Assembly (NCBI GenBank): GCA_042091375.1
Contig: JBELHO010000005.1
Span: forward strand, 1 to 64,000
DNA: 64,000 bases
Source: JBELHO01 sp042091375
GTDB taxonomy: Bacteria > Pseudomonadota > Gammaproteobacteria > Enterobacterales > Alteromonadaceae
Reading direction: 5' to 3'
Shown here piece after piece: positions 7,697 through 16,582 of the stretch (positions within the stretch are counted from its first letter, which is position 1; the number at the start of each line of letters is the position of its first letter). The notes below the pieces were generated by a model. That model saw only the letters and a program-made list of their open reading frames with translations. It searched no databases and had not been told where the DNA came from. The translations under genes were made by a program, and so were the position numbers.

Positions 7697-9016
7697 TTAT
7701 AGTCGTTTAACATAGACTTTTGAGTTGCGTTGAAAGTTATATAGCTGTTTTTTCTGCTCCGGTAATTTTTCCATTGATTGTTCAACAAACCCTTGCTCTC
7801 TAAACCAATGACCACTCACCGTGGTCAATACAAATAACGACGATAACCCCTGTAATTTAGCCTCTTTTTCGACAGCCTGCATTAGGCGTTGACCGCGGTT
7901 ACCGTGGCGATAATCTGGGTGAATAACCACACAAGCGACTTCGCCAGTACCTTCGGCTATGTAGGGATATAATGCTACACAGGCAATAATCACCTCTTCT
8001 TTTTTGAGGACAATAAAGCGATCAATTTCAACTTCCAGTAATTCTCGCGATCGCTTTACCAACACCCCTTCTTCTTCAAGAGGTTGAATTAAGTCTAACA
8101 CCCCGCCAACGTCATCAATAACTGCCACAGCGATTTGCTCTTGGTGGTCTTTGGCGATCAGCGTACCTGCACCGTCACGAGTAAATAACTCCTGCAATAG
8201 CGCTGTGTCACTTTGATAACTTACACAGTGACAACGCTCTACACCATTTTCACCGCTTTCAATAATTGCCCTCAGTAACAGTTGTCTAACATGACAATCA
8301 TTTTCATTGAGTAAGGTTTTAACGGTGCGCACACTGCAGCTTCTGATTAATTGCTGTTGTTCATCAAGTAATCCTTGATCTTTAGTGAAGGTGATTAATT
8401 TATCGGCCTTAAGCGCTATTGCTGTTTGCGCAGCAACATCTTCTAAAGCCAAATTAAATACTTCACCCGTTGGTGAATAGCCGATTGGTGACAGCAGCAC
8501 TATTGAGCCGTGTTCGAGCTGCATATTTATACCCTCAGCATCGATTCTTCTCACCACACCTGTATATTTAAAATCAACTCCTGCGCGCACCCCCATTGGT
8601 TTGGCAATAACAAAGTTACCAGTACTGACCCTAATTTTTGAACCGTGCATCGGTGAATTAGTCAAGCCAGTACTCAACAGTGCTTCTATGTGTAAACGCA
8701 TAGAGCCCGTCGCGTCTTTCACCGCGACTAAGGTTTGCGCATCAGTGATCCGCACATTGTTATCAATAGCCGTTTCAATACCACGCTGGGTAATGCGTTC
8801 TTCTATTTGTGGTCGAGCGCCGTGAACTACGACTAATTTAACACCAAGACTTTGCAACAGTGATATGTCATGAATAATATGGGCAAAATTTGCATGTGCT
8901 ACTGCTTCACCGCCGAACATAAGTACCACAGTTTTACCGCGATGCGCATTTATGTAGGGCGCAGCATTTCTAAACCACTTAACATTATTAATATTACAAT
9001 TATTATTACTATCCAT
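7697..9016 (-). CDS. argA: N-acetylglutamate synthase (full-length, kinase-like plus GNAT)
   Basis: ArgA acetylates glutamate with acetyl-CoA, the first step of arginine synthesis. The 439 residues contain an amino-acid-kinase-like domain (WFRNAAPYINAHRGKTVVLM, GGEAVAHANF, VVVHGARPQIEERI). A C-terminal GNAT domain follows (VACVVIHPDYRHGNRGQRLM, then LFVLTTVSGHWFREQGF). Length and layout match E. coli ArgA (443), which is feedback-inhibited by arginine through the kinase-like domain. It lies 7 nt after argH and is probably the last gene of the argCBFGH(A)A operon. Confidence 0.94.
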   Translation of the reverse strand: MDSNNNCNINNVKWFRNAAPYINAHRGKTVVLMFGGEAVAHANFAHIIHDISLLQSLGVKLVVVHGARPQIEERITQRGIETAIDNNVRITDAQTLVAVKDATGSMRLHIEALLSTGLTNSPMHGSKIRVSTGNFVIAKPMGVRAGVDFKYTGVVRRIDAEGINMQLEHGSIVLLSPIGYSPTGEVFNLALEDVAAQTAIALKADKLITFTKDQGLLDEQQQLIRSCSVRTVKTLLNENDCHVRQLLLRAIIESGENGVERCHCVSYQSDTALLQELFTRDGAGTLIAKDHQEQIAVAVIDDVGGVLDLIQPLEEEGVLVKRSRELLEVEIDRFIVLKKEEVIIACVALYPYIAEGTGEVACVVIHPDYRHGNRGQRLMQAVEKEAKLQGLSSLFVLTTVSGHWFREQGFVEQSMEKLPEQKKQLYNFQRNSKVYVKRL

Positions 9017-9023
9017 TGGGTTA

Positions 9024-10982
9024 TTACTCGATTAAATCTGAATAACTAGCACGGCAATTATTCAACAAATATTCCATGGCAACTTCATCTTCTGGATTTT
9101 TAAACGGGCTTGGCTCACTGTCTTCAATGATGTTTTCTGCCAGCGAATGCTTGTCAATTAACTTAAATCCCAAGCAAGAGAAGTATTCTGGAATATAGGT
9201 TAAGACAATAATGTGTTGTAATTCCATTTGGTGAGCAAATTCCAGTAAGTATTGGATCAGGGCACGGCCCTGTCCTTGCCGTTGAGCATTTTTTTCGATC
9301 ACTAATGAGCGTATTTCCGCTAGACCGGTTTGGTATATATACAAGGATGCACAGCCAACAACTTTACCCTCAAGCTCGGCTACTACAAAGTTTTGTATGT
9401 CATGAATAATATTGTCGCGGCTACGAGGTAATATTTCACCTCTTTGCGCCCAAAAAGCTGTCAGCGAAAAAATACAATCGACATCTGACATTCGGGCTCT
9501 TCGCACTGACATAGCCGCGGCTTTTTGCGCATTCAAACGTTGCTTTACCTGTTTTAATGCTGCGTTGATTTGAGTTCTACTTGGTGAACCAAGCACTTGA
9601 CCATTGAGGCTATCGTGATTACCTTGAATATCTGACAAGGCTTTTTGAACTTGATCTCTGGCGGTACCGCCAAGGGCTCCTCTTTTATCTAAGCACGATT
9701 CAATAGTTAAGTGCTGGAACACATCTTGTTCGATGCGTTTGCTAAATTTTTGCAAACTGGCCAAGGAAAATTCCTCTAGGGCATGGCCTGCCTCGATAGC
9801 AGCCAGGACTACTTCACCGACAATGTGATGAGCTTCTCGAAAGGGAATATCCTTGCTCACTAAGTAATCAGCTAACTCAGTTGCATTGGCATAGCCCTGT
9901 TGTGCAGCTGCGAGTGTTCTAGAGCGATTAACTGTTAGGCCGTCAGTAACTAATACCGCCATAGACATACACTCTTGCCAAGTATCTAAAGCGTCAAACA
10001 AACCTTCTTTGTCCTCTTGCATGTCTTTGTTATATGCCAAAGGCAAGGCCTTCATTGTCACCATCATTGCGGCTAGTGAACCGATCACCCGCCCAGCTTT
10101 GCCACGGATCAATTCACAAGCATCAGGGTTTTTCTTTTGCGGCATTAATGAAGAGCCAGAGCTAACTAGATCACTCATTTCAACAAAACCTGCTTCACCA
10201 GAATTATAAAAGATCAAATCTTCTGCAAATCTTGATAAATGCAGCATGGAAATACTGGCATTGGACAACAATTCAAGCACGTGATCACGATCCGAAACGG
10301 CATCTAAACTATTCAGGGTGGCAGTGCGAAAACCAAGTTGTTGCGCTAGTGTATTGCGATCGATGGGGTATGCGGTACCAGCAAGCGCCCCCGAGCCTAA
10401 TGGTGAGGTATCAGCTCGGTATAAGGTATCTTTTAAACGACCAATATCGCGATTAAACATTTCTACATAAGCTAAACACCAATGACCAAAAGTAACCGGC
10501 TGAGCTCGCTGTAAATGCGTGTAGCCAGGAAGTACTGTATCACTTTCGCGCTCAGCAAGTTTTAACAACGCCTGCTGTAAATTAACTAACGCAAATAAAA
10601 TATCTGCACCACTTTCTTTGCACCATAACTTTAAATCGGTGGCAACTTGATCGTTGCGACTTCTACCGGTATGGAGCTTTTTGCCTAAATCGCCAGTCGC
10701 CTCGATCAACTTAAGTTCAACCCAGCTGTGAATATCTTCAGCGTCTGAATTAAGGATCTGCTGAGGATCATTTTCTACCGACGTTTGCAAAGTTAACAAC
10801 GCACTTTTTAAGCGAAGAAATTCGTCTTGGCTAAGCACATTAACTGTTGTTAATGCTTCCGCCCAAGCGATAGAGCCAACAATGTCTTGAACCGCCATGC
10901 GGTGATCAACAGGCAGTGAATCATTAAATTTTTTAAATTGTAGATTGGCTTTTTCTTTAAAGCGCCCACCCCATAAAGCCAT
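9024..10982 (-). CDS. argH: Argininosuccinate lyase fused to a GNAT acetyltransferase domain, ArgH(A)
   Basis: The lyase splits argininosuccinate into arginine and fumarate, the last step of the pathway. Residues 1 to about 460 are a complete ArgH (MALWGGRFKEKANLQFKKFN, LHTGRSRNDQVATDLKLW, signature GSSLMPQKKNPD). From about 491 a second domain begins (MSVRRARMSDVDCIFSL) with a GNAT acetyl-CoA motif (IEKNAQRQGQGRALIQYLL) and LGF near the end. Such ArgH(A) fusions are known from marine Gammaproteobacteria such as Moritella, where the extra domain supplies N-acetylglutamate synthase activity. It sits 2 nt after argG and 7 nt before a full argA. Confidence 0.95.
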   Translation of the reverse strand: MALWGGRFKEKANLQFKKFNDSLPVDHRMAVQDIVGSIAWAEALTTVNVLSQDEFLRLKSALLTLQTSVENDPQQILNSDAEDIHSWVELKLIEATGDLGKKLHTGRSRNDQVATDLKLWCKESGADILFALVNLQQALLKLAERESDTVLPGYTHLQRAQPVTFGHWCLAYVEMFNRDIGRLKDTLYRADTSPLGSGALAGTAYPIDRNTLAQQLGFRTATLNSLDAVSDRDHVLELLSNASISMLHLSRFAEDLIFYNSGEAGFVEMSDLVSSGSSLMPQKKNPDACELIRGKAGRVIGSLAAMMVTMKALPLAYNKDMQEDKEGLFDALDTWQECMSMAVLVTDGLTVNRSRTLAAAQQGYANATELADYLVSKDIPFREAHHIVGEVVLAAIEAGHALEEFSLASLQKFSKRIEQDVFQHLTIESCLDKRGALGGTARDQVQKALSDIQGNHDSLNGQVLGSPSRTQINAALKQVKQRLNAQKAAAMSVRRARMSDVDCIFSLTAFWAQRGEILPRSRDNIIHDIQNFVVAELEGKVVGCASLYIYQTGLAEIRSLVIEKNAQRQGQGRALIQYLLEFAHQMELQHIIVLTYIPEYFSCLGFKLIDKHSLAENIIEDSEPSPFKNPEDEVAMEYLLNNCRASYSDLIE

Positions 10983-10984
10983 AA

Positions 10985-12226
10985 TTATTCCTCTGCTTGA
11001 GTCAGAGCGGTGATCCGACTTGATAAACTAAATAAACGAATAAAACCCTCAGCATGTTGTTGATCATAAACATCATCTGCACCAAAAGTTGCAAACGCTT
11101 CTGAATATAAACTATTAGGAGAACGACGTTGAATAACTTGTGCTGTGCCTTTGTACAATTTAACCACTACATCACCCGTTAATTTTTCCGCAAAAACCGC
11201 TGCTGAAGCCAATTGTGCTTTCGCTAATGGGGTAAACCAACGACCATCATAAATGACATGGGAAAATTCTAGCCCTATTGATTCGCGGTATTTTAGCGAT
11301 TCTTTATCCAAGATAAGACTTTCCAAACCTTTATAAGCAGCCATTAACACTGTGCCTCCAGGTGTTTCATAGCAGCCTCTAGATTTCATTCCCACCAAGC
11401 GGTTTTCAACAATATCAATACGGCCAACTCCATGAGCAGCCGCCTTTTGATTGAGATATATCAGCGCGTCATAAGCAGGTGTCCCTTGTGCTTTGAAATC
11501 ATTACCGTCTACCGAGACTAAATTACCCTGAGCAAAACTTAGGGTGATTTTTTCAGGCTGATCAGGCGCATCAAGGGGATCAACCGTCATTGTCCACACT
11601 TCACTTGAAGGTTCACACCAAGGGTCTTCAAGTTCACCGCCTTCATGTGAAATGTGCCAAGCATTAGCATCGCGGCTATAAATCTTAGTTAATGATGCTG
11701 AGCAAGCAATATCACGACTAGCCAAATACTCAAGTAAATCTTCCCGCGATACCATATCCCATTCACGCCATGGTGCAATCACCGTTAATTGCGGTGCTAA
11801 GGCAGCAAAACACGACTCAAAACGAACTTGATCATTGCCTTTACCGGTACATCCATGGCAAACAGCGTCAGCGCCGACTTTTAATGCCACCTCAACATGC
11901 GCCTTGGCGATAATTGGCCTTGCCATCGAAGTTCCCAATAAATACTGTCCTTCGTAAACGGCACCTGTAGTTAAAATTGGATATATATAATCTTTGACAA
12001 ACGCCTCTTTTAAATCAACCACGTGACATGCCGACGCACCTGAAGCAATCGCTTTGTCTTGAATACCCAATAATTCTTCTTCACCTTGGCCGACATCAGC
12101 ACAAAAGGCTATGACCTCACAGCCTGAGTAATTCTCTTTTAGCCACGGAATAATTGCCGAGGTATCGAGTCCTCCGGAATAGGCTAATACCACTTTTTTA
12201 ATGTTTTTAGTTACGGTTATTGTCAT
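10985..12226 (-). CDS. argG: Argininosuccinate synthase
   Basis: ArgG joins citrulline and aspartate with ATP to form argininosuccinate. The 413-residue protein has the N-type ATP pyrophosphatase loop AYSGGLDTS near the start. It also contains GCTGKGNDQVRFE, LGTSMARPIIAK and the C-terminal LKYRESIGLEF. The size matches the family's usual ~400 residues. An AGGA sequence precedes the ATG by about 7 nt. It is third from the end of the arginine operon, 60 nt after argF and 2 nt before argH(A). Confidence 0.97.
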   Translation of the reverse strand: MTITVTKNIKKVVLAYSGGLDTSAIIPWLKENYSGCEVIAFCADVGQGEEELLGIQDKAIASGASACHVVDLKEAFVKDYIYPILTTGAVYEGQYLLGTSMARPIIAKAHVEVALKVGADAVCHGCTGKGNDQVRFESCFAALAPQLTVIAPWREWDMVSREDLLEYLASRDIACSASLTKIYSRDANAWHISHEGGELEDPWCEPSSEVWTMTVDPLDAPDQPEKITLSFAQGNLVSVDGNDFKAQGTPAYDALIYLNQKAAAHGVGRIDIVENRLVGMKSRGCYETPGGTVLMAAYKGLESLILDKESLKYRESIGLEFSHVIYDGRWFTPLAKAQLASAAVFAEKLTGDVVVKLYKGTAQVIQRRSPNSLYSEAFATFGADDVYDQQHAEGFIRLFSLSSRITALTQAEE

Positions 12227-12286
12227 CTTTTTTATCCTAAATAGGTCGATCAGCTGTGTACACTGAGAGTTGTTAAATCTGTTTAT

Positions 12287-13219
12287 TTATTCCGCCAGAA
12301 GGCTTACTAATATTGCGTTTTGGGCCCACATTCTGTTCTCTGCTTGCTGAAACACAATAGCGAGTTCACTGTCAAAAAGGGCGGTGCTGATCTCTTGCTC
12401 CAAATGAGCGGGCTGACAATGCATTACCGCACAAGCGCCCGTTGCTTCGATCATTTGATGATTGACTTGATAAGGTGCAAATTTTTTCAAAATCTGTTCA
12501 TTTTTGTGATTTTCTGCTCCCATCGACACCCAAGTATCGGTGTATATCACATCTTGTCCGCCTAACTCATCAATTGAAGAGGTAATTAGCATTTTACTGC
12601 CGGCTTGCTCGGCAAGCTCATTGGCTTTAACAAGCATAGACTGTTTTGGTTCAAACCCTGCTGGGCAAACCAAAGTAAAATCAACACCTAGTATCGCAGC
12701 CATTAACATTAATGAATTTGAAACGTTATTTCCATCACCGACATAAGCTAATTTAAGGCCACTTAAGTCAGAAAATCTTTCTTGTAAAGTAACGAAGTCA
12801 GCTAAAGCTTGGCAAGGGTGATATTGATCGCATAAAGCATTGATGACTGGCACACTTGCATGTTTAGCTAATTCTTCAATAGCACTATGTGAATACACTC
12901 TAGCGACAATGGCATCGGCATAACAAGAAAGGTTTTTTGCATAATCTCTAACTCTCTCCCGCTCGCCCAACTTGCCGTTTTGTTGACCTAAATAAAGTGC
13001 ATGTCCGCCCAGTTTTGCTATTCCCATATCAAAACTGACATGGGTCCTTAACGAGGGTTTTTCAAAAATCATCGCTACTGACTTGCCGGCCAGTGCTAGC
13101 TGATAATTTTTCGGTGATTTTTTGATGGCTAACGCCAATTCAATTAACGATTGAATTTGTGCTTTGCACAGCTGATCATCAGCTAAATAGTGGCCAAGTG
13201 TATCTGTGGTTATCGTCAT
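12287..13219 (-). CDS. argF: Ornithine carbamoyltransferase
   Basis: ArgF makes citrulline from ornithine and carbamoyl phosphate. The carbamoyl-phosphate loop SLRTH, the HPCQALADFVT motif, DTWVSMG and the C-terminal MHCQPAH are all visible; the last motif is HCLP in most homologues, so Leu is replaced by Gln here. The start at 13219 is preferred: GGAA lies 8 nt upstream and the protein then begins MTITTDTLGHYL; the frame extends eight codons further with no good binding site. The presence of an argE deacetylase supports true ornithine rather than acetylornithine as substrate. Confidence 0.93.
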   Translation of the reverse strand: MTITTDTLGHYLADDQLCKAQIQSLIELALAIKKSPKNYQLALAGKSVAMIFEKPSLRTHVSFDMGIAKLGGHALYLGQQNGKLGERERVRDYAKNLSCYADAIVARVYSHSAIEELAKHASVPVINALCDQYHPCQALADFVTLQERFSDLSGLKLAYVGDGNNVSNSLMLMAAILGVDFTLVCPAGFEPKQSMLVKANELAEQAGSKMLITSSIDELGGQDVIYTDTWVSMGAENHKNEQILKKFAPYQVNHQMIEATGACAVMHCQPAHLEQEISTALFDSELAIVFQQAENRMWAQNAILVSLLAE

Positions 13220-13267
13220 AATTTTTCCAACAAAGTGGTTCATATAAAGTCGTTAATACAAAGGTGA

Positions 13268-14071
13268 TTAACATGATTTTGGTTGAATGCGAGTGCCAAT
13301 ATTCTCACCGTTAAGCAAATTGATAATTTGGTTGGGAGACTGCCAACTGGCAACCGCGATACTTCGTCGTAATTGATTAGCGGCAGCAAAGGCCGCTTTT
13401 ACTTTGGCAGTCATACCACCAGTAATAATACCTTGTTCGATAAGTTGTGATGCTTTTCGGCTATCAAGTGAATCAAGGTAGTTGCCTTGACCATCCTTGA
13501 CGCCATTGACATCAGTCAATAGCAGTAAATTGGCGTTTAACAACTGACAGATAACAACGGCAGCGTCGTCGGCATTAACGTTAACTAACTGGCCGTTGGC
13601 AAGTGAGCCAATGGAAGAGATCACCGGTAAAAATTTATTTTTTAAAAGCATATCAAGTAATTGACTATCGCTTGCTGAGGGTATGCCGACCATACCCAAA
13701 TCTTGATCATCGAGCTGGCAATTGACCATTTGTCCATCTGATAGAGATAACCCCACTGCGGGTAATTGCATTCGCGATGCTTTAGCAATAATCGTTTTAT
13801 TGATATTTCCAGCTAAAGCGCCTGATATTATTGGCATGTGTTTCGCTGGCGTAACACGTATCCCGTTTTTTTTCTCAGTAATATAGCCAGCTTGCTGTAA
13901 CATATCATCAACTATACAACCACCACCATGCACTACTACTACGGGCTGATTTTCTAAAGATGCCAACACCGCAAGCAGAGAATCAAGCACTTGAGTTTGC
14001 TCAAAAATAGCTCCTCCAATTTTGATCACTAGAGGTCTAGTCAAGCCGTTTAATGCGGTTGCGTTACTCAT
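13268..14071 (-). CDS. argB: Acetylglutamate kinase
   Basis: ArgB phosphorylates N-acetylglutamate. The 267-residue protein shows the amino-acid-kinase fold: VIKIGGAIFEQ near the N-terminus, VVVHGGGCIVDDML, and NVNADDAAVVICQLL, then LLTDVNGVKDGQG. GGMTAKVKAAFAA lies near the C-terminus. It is of the short E. coli type without an N-terminal extension, which is generally not arginine-inhibited. Its ATG overlaps the argC stop by 4 nt, showing translational coupling. Confidence 0.96.
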   Translation of the reverse strand: MSNATALNGLTRPLVIKIGGAIFEQTQVLDSLLAVLASLENQPVVVVHGGGCIVDDMLQQAGYITEKKNGIRVTPAKHMPIISGALAGNINKTIIAKASRMQLPAVGLSLSDGQMVNCQLDDQDLGMVGIPSASDSQLLDMLLKNKFLPVISSIGSLANGQLVNVNADDAAVVICQLLNANLLLLTDVNGVKDGQGNYLDSLDSRKASQLIEQGIITGGMTAKVKAAFAAANQLRRSIAVASWQSPNQIINLLNGENIGTRIQPKSC

Positions 14072-15105
14072 ATCACCGCCTTATTATTTATTTGTGGTAG
14101 CACAGCGTATTCACTGGGTAATCCTAAAGAAATATTCATACATTGCACCGCTTGTGCTGCGGCTCCTTTGAGCAGGTTATCGATGGCACAGCTGACTACC
14201 ACTATGTGCTTGTCACTGTCTACTTGCCAATGAATATCGGCAAAAGGAGTATTGGCAACGTGAGCAATTTCAGGCCAAGTATTCACAAGACGAATTAATG
14301 GCTGATGTTGGTAAGCATCGATAAAGGCCTGATCAATTTGCTCGGCCGTAACCTGTGGATTTATCGGTAATGTTATTGTCACTAATAACCCTCTTTTATA
14401 AGGGGCAATATGCGGATTAAAAATAACTTGAGTATTGGCTTCTTGACTAATTTCTGGTTGATGTCTGTGTTGTAAAATATTGTACGGCTTTAAACTGACT
14501 TCACAAAAACTGGTTGATAAATTAGCTTTCCTACCTGCTCCACTGGTGCCACTGATGCCATTAACGACCACTAAGCCGTCGTTACAGTGATAATCATGTG
14601 TGGTGATCGGCTTTAATGCCAATAAACTCGCTGTAGGGTAGCAACCTGGCACCGCAATAATCTGCGCAGCACCAATGTCTTCATATTGCCACTCAGCCAA
14701 ACCGTATACTGCCTGCGCAAGTGCTTCAGGCTGAGGGTGTTCAAAGCCATAAAAATCAGGATAGTCAGTACTTTGTTTTAGGCGAAAGCCGCCAGATAAA
14801 TCAAACACCAAAATACCTTCATTGACAAAAGCTTGGGCCCACTGAGCGCTAAATTCATGAGGTGTTGCAAAAAACACCACATCTAATTGTGCACTATTTT
14901 GTTTAAACCATTGAGCAGAAAATGGGTTTAGAGGTAAATCGCATACAGATAAATATTTTGGGTGTAATTGCGAAAAAGTCAGTCCTTGCGACGGACTATT
15001 CTCTGAAACCAACAAAGAATGTATAAAAATTTTATCATGTGCACAAAGCAGAGCGATGAGTTCTGCCCCAACATATCCACTTGCACCAACCACAGCCACG
15101 TTCAT
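14068..15105 (-). CDS. argC: N-acetyl-gamma-glutamyl-phosphate reductase
   Basis: ArgC reduces acetylglutamyl phosphate to the semialdehyde with NADPH. The protein begins with a nucleotide-binding loop (VAVVGASGYVGAELIALL) and carries the active-site motif VPGCYPTASLLAL with the catalytic cysteine. GISGTSGAGRKA follows. At 345 residues it is normal for the E. coli type. It is the first gene of the minus-strand arginine operon and is divergent from argE, so both promoters lie in 15106-15324. A weak ARG-box-like sequence, TGCAATTCTATTCA, lies at 15118-15131, just upstream of the start. Confidence 0.96.
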   Translation of the reverse strand: MNVAVVGASGYVGAELIALLCAHDKIFIHSLLVSENSPSQGLTFSQLHPKYLSVCDLPLNPFSAQWFKQNSAQLDVVFFATPHEFSAQWAQAFVNEGILVFDLSGGFRLKQSTDYPDFYGFEHPQPEALAQAVYGLAEWQYEDIGAAQIIAVPGCYPTASLLALKPITTHDYHCNDGLVVVNGISGTSGAGRKANLSTSFCEVSLKPYNILQHRHQPEISQEANTQVIFNPHIAPYKRGLLVTITLPINPQVTAEQIDQAFIDAYQHQPLIRLVNTWPEIAHVANTPFADIHWQVDSDKHIVVVSCAIDNLLKGAAAQAVQCMNISLGLPSEYAVLPQINNKAVI

Positions 15106-15219
15106 AACTTACTACCTTGCAATTCTATTCATATTTTTCATCGAAAGGTTAATATCATCAACCTTACATTTAGGTATTAAAAATACTAACCAAAATGAGG
15201 GTAATAACTATATACCCCC

Positions 15220-15248
15220 TTGTTAAAGTACAATACTTACACTAGAAT
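15220..15248 (+). promoter_or_regulatory. Predicted argE promoter
   Basis: TTGTTA (15220-15225), a 17-nt spacer and TAGAAT (15243-15248) form a good sigma-70 promoter pointing at argE. The expected start near 15255 places a 13-bp hairpin (15268-15298) in the leader before the argE start at 15325. No strong ArgR operator overlaps it. Confidence 0.6.
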
Positions 15249-15267
15249 GAGAAAATAACACAACATA

Positions 15268-15298
15268 GGTAGATATGCAATTTATTTGCATATCTACC
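15268..15298 (+). other. Perfect 13-bp inverted repeat in the argE leader
   Basis: Arms GGTAGATATGCAA and TTGCATATCTACC are exact reverse complements around the 5-nt loop TTTAT. The element lies between the predicted argE transcription start and its ribosome-binding site and has no T-run after it, so it is not a standard terminator. It may be an operator or an RNA stem controlling argE. The inner core TGCAA-N5-TTGCA is one base too long for a standard ARG box. Confidence 0.65.
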
Positions 15299-15324
15299 CT
15301 TAAAATAAAATACATGTGAGTTTT

Positions 15325-16473
15325 ATGACTAATTTACCTAGCTTTTCTGACGCCCTAAAACAACTTATTGCAAGTCCTTCGATTAGTTCCAGTCAACCTC
15401 ATTGGGATCATGGTAATCACGATATTATCCAATTGCTGGCCTCTTGGTTTGAATCACTTGGTTTTACTATAGATATACAATTGGTGCCGCACACACGCAA
15501 TAAATACAATTTACTCGCCAAGCTTGGTAAAGGGGAAGGTGGTTTATTACTTGCTGGCCATAGTGATACCGTGCCATTTGATCAGAAACGCTGGCAGTCT
15601 GATCCATTAACCGTTATCGATACAGACGACAGATTTTACGGATTGGGTACTTGTGATATGAAAGGCTTCTTTGCCTTTATATTAGACGCTTGTCGCAACA
15701 TCAGCGCAAAACAGCTAAGCAAACCTTTATACGTTTTAGCTACAGCAGATGAAGAAACTACCATGGCTGGAGCTCGTTTCTTTTCTCAACAAAACACCAT
15801 AAAACCGGATATGGCGATCATTGGTGAGCCGACTAATTTAGTTCCGGTGATCATGCACAAAGGGCACATGTCACATCGCATTCAAGTCAAAGGACAATCT
15901 GGACATTCGAGTAAACCCAGTTTAGGTGTGAACGCCATTGAAATTATGAGCCAAGTGATTGCAAATTTACTTACGTTAAAGGATAAAATGGCAAAAAATT
16001 ATATAAATCATTCATTTGATGTACCTACGCCGACCCTAAATTTAGGAGCGATACAAGGTGGAGATAATGCTAATCGCATCTGTGGTCATTGCCAATTAGA
16101 TATTGATATGCGCTCATTACCTGGCATGAATGACTGCGAATTAGTGCAATTACTTGCCGATACCCTAGCTCCATTAGCTGAGAAATATCCAGAGCGAATA
16201 AGTTTTGATGAATTACATCCAAGTTCACCTAGTTTTGCCGAAAAGACATCCAGTGATCTGGTTAGTTTTGCAGAAAAGATAAGTGAACATCATTGTTGTG
16301 CGGTTAATTATGCTACTGAGGCACCGTATATTCAGCAATTAGGTTGTCAAACCATTGTTTTAGGGCCTGGTTCTATTGACCAAGCACATCAGCCTAATGA
16401 ATATTTAGCCCACAGTGAAATAAACAAGACTCAACAGATCTTAACGCAAATGATCCACCGATATTGTTTTTAA
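15325..16473 (+). CDS. argE: Acetylornithine deacetylase
   Basis: ArgE hydrolyses N-acetylornithine to ornithine and acetate in the linear arginine pathway. It is a zinc M20 metallohydrolase: LLAGHSDTVPFD supplies a metal ligand and catalytic Asp, YGLGTCDMKGFFA a bridging Asp, and TADEETTMAGAR the catalytic Glu. The dimerisation domain contains KGQSGHSSKPSLGVNAIE. The ATG at 15325 is preferred over the GTG at 15316: the alignment to E. coli ArgE (MTNLPSF against MKNKLPPF) starts there and GTGAG lies upstream. It is transcribed divergently from argCBFGH(A)A. Confidence 0.95.
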   Translation: MTNLPSFSDALKQLIASPSISSSQPHWDHGNHDIIQLLASWFESLGFTIDIQLVPHTRNKYNLLAKLGKGEGGLLLAGHSDTVPFDQKRWQSDPLTVIDTDDRFYGLGTCDMKGFFAFILDACRNISAKQLSKPLYVLATADEETTMAGARFFSQQNTIKPDMAIIGEPTNLVPVIMHKGHMSHRIQVKGQSGHSSKPSLGVNAIEIMSQVIANLLTLKDKMAKNYINHSFDVPTPTLNLGAIQGGDNANRICGHCQLDIDMRSLPGMNDCELVQLLADTLAPLAEKYPERISFDELHPSSPSFAEKTSSDLVSFAEKISEHHCCAVNYATEAPYIQQLGCQTIVLGPGSIDQAHQPNEYLAHSEINKTQQILTQMIHRYCF

Positions 16474-16582
16474 CCATATGCTATGCAGTAGCTGTTGCTT
16501 GACCACATGCTAGCCTTGCATTATTGAGGGCCATTTTAATTAAAAAGAAGCTTGTCAATAGCACACTTAATTTCGCCATTGC

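Noticed and set aside
15118..15131. ARG box TGCAATTCTATTCA before argC
   Set aside because: One half-site is good but the other matches only 3 of 5, and no second box lies at the usual 3-bp spacing, so it is mentioned only as weak.
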